From Anaerolineae bacterium (lineage in GTDB: Bacteria > Chloroflexota > Anaerolineae > JACIWP01), in the NCBI GenBank assembly GCA_014360855.1, contig JACIWP010000098.1:1-10661 (forward strand): a DNA stretch of 10,661 nucleotides, in the 5' to 3' direction. Below, one piece after another: positions 7,246 to 10,661 of the stretch. Numbering within the stretch: the first letter of the stretch is position 1; every line of letters begins with the position of its first letter. A model generated the notes under the pieces. That model saw only the letters and a program-made list of their open reading frames with translations. It was not told the DNA's origin and made no database searches. The position numbers and the translations under genes are program-made.

Positions 7246-7958
7246 GACGCCGCTCCCTGGGCTTCTGGAGGGACGAAGCGGTACCCGATGCCCCGCACGG
7301 TCTGGATATAGGTCGGCCGCGAGGGGTCCGGCTCGATCTTCTCCCTCAGCCGGCGTACCGCCACCTCCACCAGGTTCAGCCCCTCCACATATTCATAGCC
7401 CCACACCTCGCGGAAGAGCGTCTCCTTGGGGACGGCCTCGCCGGCGTGACTCATCAAGTAATACAGTAGCTCGAACTCCATGGGGGTGACATGCACTTCC
7501 TGGCCGGCGAGGGTCACACGGTGCGCGTTGGGGTCCACGGTCAGCGGCTCATAGGAAAGCACACTGCGGGGGCGCCGGCGTGCCATCCACTCCATGCGCC
7601 GGAAGATGGCCTCGATACGCGCCCGCAGTTCCTCGAAGGTAAAGGGCTTGGTGATGTAATCGTCCGCGCCGGCCTCGAACCCCGTCACCACGTCCTCCGT
7701 GCGGTCCAGCGCGGTGAGCATGACGATAGGCACGTCCGAACGCTGACGGATCCAGCGGCAGACCTGAATGCCGTCCACCTGGGGCATGATGATGTCGAGG
7801 ATGACCATGTCCACATGGTTCTGGGCGAAGAACTCCATGGCCTGGAGACCGTCGGGAACGCCGAAGACCTCATAGCCGGCGGAGGTCAGGGCGTTCATCA
7901 CCAGGTTGCGCAGTGGGCGTTCGTCTTCCACCACCAGGAGGCGGTATTTGCCGGCCAT
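7242..7958 (-). CDS. OmpR/PhoB-family response regulator inside the ruv cluster
   Basis: Two-component transcription factor of 238 residues. The receiver domain (about 4-118) has the acidic pocket E11-D12, phospho-acceptor D55 (MVILDIIMP), conserved T82 (VMLTAL) and K104 (YITKPF), so it looks phosphorylatable. The winged-helix DNA-binding domain (about 135-230) has LTVDPNAHRVTLAGQEVHVTPMEFELLYYL-like features, ending in VRRLREKIEPD and VRGIGYRFVPP. The start ATG 7958 is chosen because AGGGG precedes it by about 5 nt and it gives the usual MAGKYRLLVVEDE opening; the frame extends 19 codons further into ruvC but without support. The gene begins 8 nt after the ruvC stop and ends overlapping ruvA by 4 nt, so it is expressed with them. 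No histidine kinase is in the window, so the signal and targets are unknown. It could regulate its own operon or act on distant genes. Confidence 0.93.
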   Translation of the reverse strand: MAGKYRLLVVEDERPLRNLVMNALTSAGYEVFGVPDGLQAMEFFAQNHVDMVILDIIMPQVDGIQVCRWIRQRSDVPIVMLTALDRTEDVVTGFEAGADDYITKPFTFEELRARIEAIFRRMEWMARRRPRSVLSYEPLTVDPNAHRVTLAGQEVHVTPMEFELLYYLMSHAGEAVPKETLFREVWGYEYVEGLNLVEVAVRRLREKIEPDPSRPTYIQTVRGIGYRFVPPEAQGAAS

Positions 7959-7966
7959 GCTGACCC

Positions 7967-8476
7967 CTACTCGGTTTCGTGCAGTGCGGCGTCGGTTAGC
8001 GCCTGCATCCGCCACATGTGATGGTGGCAGATGGCGATGGCGACGGCATCGGCCGCATCATCCGGGCGCGGGATATCTTCCAGCCGAAGCATCAGGCGCA
8101 CCATCTCCTGAATCTGCTGTTTTTCGGCGCGCCCATAGCCGACCACGGCCTGCTTGACCTGCAGGGGTGTATACTCATAGACCGGCAGGTGCGCTTGCGC
8201 CGCCGCCAGCAGGCAGACCCCTCTGGCCTGCCCCACGGCGAACGCTGTGCGCACATTGGTGTTGAAGAAGAGCGCCTCGATCGCCACAGCCGCCGGCGCC
8301 GATCGGGCGATCAATCCCTGCACGGCCTGATAAATTTCCTTCAGCCGGGCCGGCAGTCCGGCATCCGGGGACGTGCGGATCACCCCGCATTCCACCAGGG
8401 AAAGCTCGCCGGCCCGTTCCTCCACCACGCCGTAACCGGTGATGGCCGTGCCCGGGTCAATGCCCAGCACCCGCAA
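7967..8476 (-). CDS. ruvC: Crossover junction endodeoxyribonuclease RuvC
   Basis: Dimeric Holliday-junction resolvase that makes paired nicks across the junction. It is 169 residues. The RNase H-like fold carries the four acidic active-site residues: D7 (GIDPGTAITGYG), E67 (AIEALFFNTN), D140 and D143 (PDDAADAVAIA). The motif Q106-V107-K108 near VGYGRAEKQQ is also typical. The apparent start is TTG (8476-8474), which gives the standard MRVLGIDPG N-terminus and the same D7 numbering as E. coli. A GTG two codons later is an alternative. AGGGAT ends about 4 nt before the TTG. The start follows directly on the yebC TAA with no gap, so translation is probably coupled. The C-terminal tail (WRMQALTDAALHETE) is not conserved. 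Confidence 0.95.
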   Translation of the reverse strand: MRVLGIDPGTAITGYGVVEERAGELSLVECGVIRTSPDAGLPARLKEIYQAVQGLIARSAPAAVAIEALFFNTNVRTAFAVGQARGVCLLAAAQAHLPVYEYTPLQVKQAVVGYGRAEKQQIQEMVRLMLRLEDIPRPDDAADAVAIAICHHHMWRMQALTDAALHETE

Positions 8477-9232
8477 TTATCCCTGCTCCTCGTACTTGGC
8501 CAGCAGTTCGTCCGTCAGCTCCAGGTTGGAATACACTTCCTGCACGTCGTCCAGCTCTTCAAGGGCCTCGATGAGGCGCAGGGTTTTTAACGCGGCTTCT
8601 TCATCCAGGGTGATGGTGGACTTGGGCTTCATCAGGAGCTGGGCGTTTTCCACCTGCAGGCCGGCGGACTGCAGGGCCTCACGCACCTTATGAAGCTCGT
8701 CCGGCTTGGTGTATACTTCCACCACGTCGTCGCTGATGTTCACGTCCTCTGCGCCGGCGTCAATGGCCATCATCGCTACTTCGTCGGGGTCCTGGCCGTC
8801 CAAGGGCACGGTGATAAATCCCTTTTGGTCGAAGAGCCACGCCACACAGCCCGATTCGCCCAAGCTTCCGCCACTGCGGGCCAGGAGCCGGCGGATCTCC
8901 GCCACCGCCCGGTTGCGGTTGTCAGTGACCACGCTCATCATCAGGGCCACCCCGTTGGGACCGTAACCTTCGTACACCAGCTCCTCCAGGGCCGCCGCGC
9001 CCTTTTCCAGGCCGGCGCCGCGCCGGATGGCCCGCTCGATGTTCTCGCGCGGCATGTTGGCGGCCTTGGCTTTCTCAATCACCATGCGCAGTTTGAAGTT
9101 GAACTCGGGGTCGGCCCCCTCGCGGGCGGCGATTTCAATCTCCTTGCCCAGCTTGGTGAACAACTGCCCGCGCTTGGCGTCCTGGGCGCCCTTCTTCCGC
9201 TTAATGGTCGACCATTTCGAATGTCCCGACAT
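8477..9232 (-). CDS. yebC: YebC/TACO1-family protein (YebC_PmpR)
   Basis: Member of the YebC family: described as DNA-binding transcriptional regulators in some bacteria (PmpR), and related to the mitochondrial translation factor TACO1. More recent bacterial work also links the family to translation of difficult sequences. It is 251 residues. It opens with the signature MSGHSKWSTIKRKKGAQDAKR, continues with FTKLGKEIEIAAREG, NMPRENIERAIRRG and YEGYGPNGVALM, and ends in an acidic helical region (EALEELDDVQEVYSNLEL). ATG 9232 is supported by GGAGG 7 nt upstream; the frame runs 20 codons further up, but that part lies in the 5' leader and has no ribosome site. It is first in the yebC-ruvC-regulator-ruvA unit, an arrangement with ruvC seen in many bacteria. 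The exact role here, transcription or translation, cannot be told from sequence. Confidence 0.96.
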   Translation of the reverse strand: MSGHSKWSTIKRKKGAQDAKRGQLFTKLGKEIEIAAREGADPEFNFKLRMVIEKAKAANMPRENIERAIRRGAGLEKGAAALEELVYEGYGPNGVALMMSVVTDNRNRAVAEIRRLLARSGGSLGESGCVAWLFDQKGFITVPLDGQDPDEVAMMAIDAGAEDVNISDDVVEVYTKPDELHKVREALQSAGLQVENAQLLMKPKSTITLDEEAALKTLRLIEALEELDDVQEVYSNLELTDELLAKYEEQG

Positions 9233-9266
9233 AGGGTATCCTCCGTAAAAATAGACACGCGTCCGA

Positions 9267-9282
9267 AAGCCGCCGTCGGCTT
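9267..9282 (-). promoter_or_regulatory. Small hairpin in the yebC 5' leader
   Basis: On the - strand AAGCCG and CGGCTT form a perfect 6-bp stem with an ACGG loop, about 35 nt before the yebC start. It should lie just inside the transcript if the promoter at 9298-9306 is used. It could affect mRNA stability. It may equally be a by-product of the repeated GGCTTTC words here. Confidence 0.35.
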
Positions 9283-9297
9283 CGCTTTCCAAATTAT

Positions 9298-9306
9298 ATT
9301 ATACCA
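9298..9306 (-). promoter_or_regulatory. Promoter -10 element for the yebC-ruvC-regulator-ruvA unit
   Basis: On the - strand TGGTATAAT is a perfect extended -10 (TGnTATAAT). A second TATAAT overlaps it by one base (9298-9293). This is the most AT-rich spot in the whole window and points towards yebC. A transcript would start near 9291 and give a leader of roughly 58 nt. No good -35 is visible (TTTCGC at 19-nt spacing is poor), which fits an extended -10 promoter or one needing an activator. Confidence 0.7.
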
Positions 9307-9310
9307 TCAG

Positions 9311-9329
9311 GTTTCGCTTTCGGCGAAAC
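9311..9329. repeat. Inverted repeat just upstream of the yebC -10
   Basis: Perfect 7-nt arms GTTTCGC and GCGAAAC around a 5-nt centre TTTCG. It lies where a -35 region or activator/repressor site would be for the - strand promoter. It could also form a hairpin at the end of the cobO transcript, but no T-run follows in that direction, so a classical terminator is unlikely. Confidence 0.45.
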
Positions 9330-9377
9330 TGCGTCGGCCCCAGTGCGGTCTCCTCTGGTGAAAGCCGCCGCCAGGCC

Positions 9378-9905
9378 TCAATACTCGATGCCGCGCCGGG
9401 CCTCGATGCCCTGCTCGAACGGGTGTTTGCGGGCGTACATCTCGGTCACCAGGTCGGCGCGCCGGCACAGCTCCTCCGGCGCATCGCGCCCGGTCAGCAC
9501 CAGCTCCATATGCGGCGGCCGTTCATCCAGCAGTTTCAGGATATCGTCCAGGGAGAGCAGGCCGAACGACAGGGCGGTGATGGCCTCGTCCAGGATGAGG
9601 ATATCCACCTCCCCGCTGTGCATAGCTCGCCGGCCCTCCTCCAGCGCCAGCCGCGCCTGCGCGAAGTCCTCCGGGCGGGGATGCTTGGGATGCACAAACC
9701 CGCGGCGGCCAAAACGCGCCAGGGTGACGGTCGGCAGGTACGCCACCGCCTGCTGTTCGCCGGATTCCATCCATCCTTTCATGAACTGCACGATGTGCAC
9801 CCGCAGGCCGTGGCCGGCGGCGCGCAGGGCCAGTCCCAGCGCGGCGGTTGTCTTGCCCTTCCCGTCCCCGGTGTATACCTGCACCAACCCCTTTTCCAGC
9901 GGCAT
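9378..9905 (-). CDS. cobO: ATP:corrinoid (cob(I)alamin) adenosyltransferase, CobO/BtuR type
   Basis: Transfers the 5'-deoxyadenosyl group of ATP to the cobalt of reduced corrinoids, making adenosylcobalamin-type cofactor in synthesis or salvage. It is 175 residues, normal for the family. The N-terminal P-loop GDGKGKTT (13-20) follows VQVYT. Further motifs are VHIVQFMKGW, the Walker B-like ILILDEA, LVLTGRDAPEEL and the C-terminal RKHPFEQGIEARRGIEY, which closely matches CobO/BtuR. The ATG at 9905 is preceded by AGGGA about 7 nt upstream. It starts 23 nt after the Lon-domain gene and is probably cotranscribed with it. No other cobalamin genes are in the window, so salvage is as likely as full synthesis. 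No cobalamin riboswitch is visible upstream. Confidence 0.95.
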   Translation of the reverse strand: MPLEKGLVQVYTGDGKGKTTAALGLALRAAGHGLRVHIVQFMKGWMESGEQQAVAYLPTVTLARFGRRGFVHPKHPRPEDFAQARLALEEGRRAMHSGEVDILILDEAITALSFGLLSLDDILKLLDERPPHMELVLTGRDAPEELCRRADLVTEMYARKHPFEQGIEARRGIEY

Positions 9906-9928
9906 TATCCGTTCCCTTAGGATGAGTT

Positions 9929-10591
9929 TCAGTTAAAGGACAGATAGCCCATTTCCGCCGGCGGCATGCGCCGCTTCACCTGCTCCAACGTCAGCATCTG
10001 CAGGATCTCGACCTCTTTGTGCAGGAGCGCCTCCTCCTTGAGCAGGATATCCTGCAGGCGCGGCAAGCTGAGCAGGCCCTGCCGCTCGGCCAGGTCCACC
10101 TGCAGTCCCCAGGCCACCATCCAGGCCACGCCCTCGGCGTCCTCCGGAAGGTTGTTGATGGTGATGGAAAGCCCCTGTGCCTCTTTCAGCAGGCGCAGGT
10201 AGCGGTAAAAGCGGATCTCCACCCGCGCCAACAGGGCCTCGTCGACCCCCTCCGTAATCAGAGGGAAGTCCTCCACCTCGCCCACCAGGTACGGCTCCGT
10301 TTCCCGCAGTCCGCGGATAATGAAGCGGTCCAGCCCCCGCACGATGATGTGTTTGGTGTGGTCTTCCATCTCAATGACCCGCAGGATTTCGGCGCGGGTG
10401 CCGATATCGAACGGCTCCGCCGGCCCTCCCACCTCGTGACCCGACCGGATGAGGACAATACCAAATGGCCGGGAATGACGCATGCAGTATTCTATCATGA
10501 CCTTATACCGGTCCTCAAAAATGTGCAGGGGCATCAGCATGCGCGGGAAAAAGACCGTGTGCAGTGGGAACAAGGGCAGTTCTGTCGTCAT
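9929..10591 (-). CDS. Stand-alone Lon N-terminal (substrate-binding) domain protein
   Basis: It is 220 residues and resembles only the N-terminal domain of Lon protease (LON substrate-binding, PF02190 type). It opens with the typical ELPLFPLHTVFFPRMLMPLHIFEDRY, continues with FGIVLIRSG, GTRAEILRVIEMEDHTKHIIVRGLDRF and YLVGEVEDFP, and ends in a helical part (VAWMVAWGLQVD, LLSLPRLQDILLKEEALLHKEVEILQML). There is no AAA+ ATPase and no Ser-Lys protease region, so it is not itself a protease. Such single-domain proteins are widespread in bacteria and their role is poorly known; peptide or partner binding is an inference. ATG 10591 follows AGGGG by 5 nt. It overlaps the stop of the preceding reading frame as ATGA and leads into cobO 23 nt later. 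Confidence 0.93.
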   Translation of the reverse strand: MTTELPLFPLHTVFFPRMLMPLHIFEDRYKVMIEYCMRHSRPFGIVLIRSGHEVGGPAEPFDIGTRAEILRVIEMEDHTKHIIVRGLDRFIIRGLRETEPYLVGEVEDFPLITEGVDEALLARVEIRFYRYLRLLKEAQGLSITINNLPEDAEGVAWMVAWGLQVDLAERQGLLSLPRLQDILLKEEALLHKEVEILQMLTLEQVKRRMPPAEMGYLSFN

Positions 10592-10661
10592 ATCTCCCCC
10601 TCTTCTTTCTCTGACAGCTCCTGTCCCGTATCTTCCTGTTCCGCTCCTGCTTCCTCCGGAC
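10588..10661 (-). CDS. C-terminal tail of an unknown protein (cut by window edge)
   Basis: On the - strand one frame reads PEEAGAEQEDTGQELSEKEE then GEI and stops at TGA 10590-10588, overlapping the next gene's ATG as ATGA. Only 23 residues are visible, of which about ten are acidic. The gene cannot be identified. The support is the ATGA junction with a ribosome site inside the frame, typical of coupled genes. A low-complexity acidic tail could belong to many families. It is also possible that this stretch is only a purine-rich leader. Confidence 0.5.
   Translation of the reverse strand, partial: PEEAGAEQEDTGQELSEKEEGEI

Larger units (their letters stand above)
9265..9369. repeat. Nested GAAAGC-core repeats around the yebC promoter
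   Basis: On the + strand GAAAGCCGCC occurs at 9265-9274 and again at 9360-9369. TTCGCTTTC occurs at 9281-9289 and again at 9313-9321. GCTTTC is the complement of GAAAGC, so all four share one core, arranged A-B-promoter-B-A. The inner right copy is part of an inverted repeat, GTTTCGC (9311-9317) and GCGAAAC (9323-9329), just upstream of the -10. The set could be operator sites or chance in a repetitive intergenic region. Confidence 0.5.

Noticed and set aside
7959..8015. Longer N-terminus of the response regulator
   Set aside because: The extra 19 codons overlap the ruvC end, have no ribosome site and precede the standard receiver-domain opening.
9311..9329. Intrinsic terminator for cobO
   Set aside because: The 7-bp stem is followed on the - strand by CCTGATGG, not a T-run; I list it as an inverted repeat only.
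9233..9377. LexA/SOS box controlling yebC-ruvC-ruvA
   Set aside because: I find neither a CTGT-N8-ACAG nor a GAAC-N4-GTTC type site near the promoter, so SOS control cannot be claimed from sequence.
9906..9928. Cobalamin riboswitch before cobO
   Set aside because: The gap to the preceding gene is only 23 nt, too short for a riboswitch.

Overview
This is a gene-dense, GC-rich bacterial chromosome segment. It carries almost only housekeeping genes, and I see no transposase, integrase, phage gene, CRISPR array, tRNA or rRNA. The best guess at the host is a Chloroflexota (Anaerolineae-like) bacterium. The main clue is the first gene, a small secreted protein with a YDLTW-STIDGGG / GQPDAG-LSGGGYTLSGGFW pattern and an LPLVLK tail, a type I associate with that phylum. 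The eukaryote-like long isoleucyl-tRNA synthetase and the high density of GCCGGC words fit but do not prove it. No ribosomal RNA is present to settle the point.

Layout. Positions 1-270 hold the end of the small secreted protein. A 182-nt leader follows, then a + strand run: ileS (453-3644), lspA (3714-4232), rluD (4252-5220) and mnmE (5269-6657). The spacings are short, except for a strong GC-rich palindrome between ileS and lspA. From 6664 to the right end everything is on the - strand. Read in transcription order these are: the tail of an unknown acidic protein (to 10588), a stand-alone Lon substrate-binding-domain protein (10591-9929), cobO (9905-9378), a 145-nt promoter region, yebC (9232-8477), ruvC (8476-7967), an OmpR/PhoB-type response regulator (7958-7242) and ruvA (7245-6664). 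The two blocks converge with only 6 nt between mnmE and ruvA.

How the genes work together. The + block combines translation and envelope functions: tRNA(Ile) charging, lipoprotein signal-peptide cleavage, 23S rRNA pseudouridylation and tRNA wobble-uridine modification. The - block's yebC-ruvC-regulator-ruvA unit appears translationally coupled: the gaps are 0 and 8 nt and the last junction is an ATGA overlap. It couples a YebC/TACO1-family protein with two of the three Holliday-junction proteins. ruvB is not here.

The least expected points are the orphan response regulator between ruvC and ruvA, a nested set of GAAAGC-core repeats around the yebC promoter, the dense GCCGGC word, and mutually exclusive hairpins in the ileS leader. 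I do not see a clear new multi-gene system. These are leads in an otherwise ordinary region.
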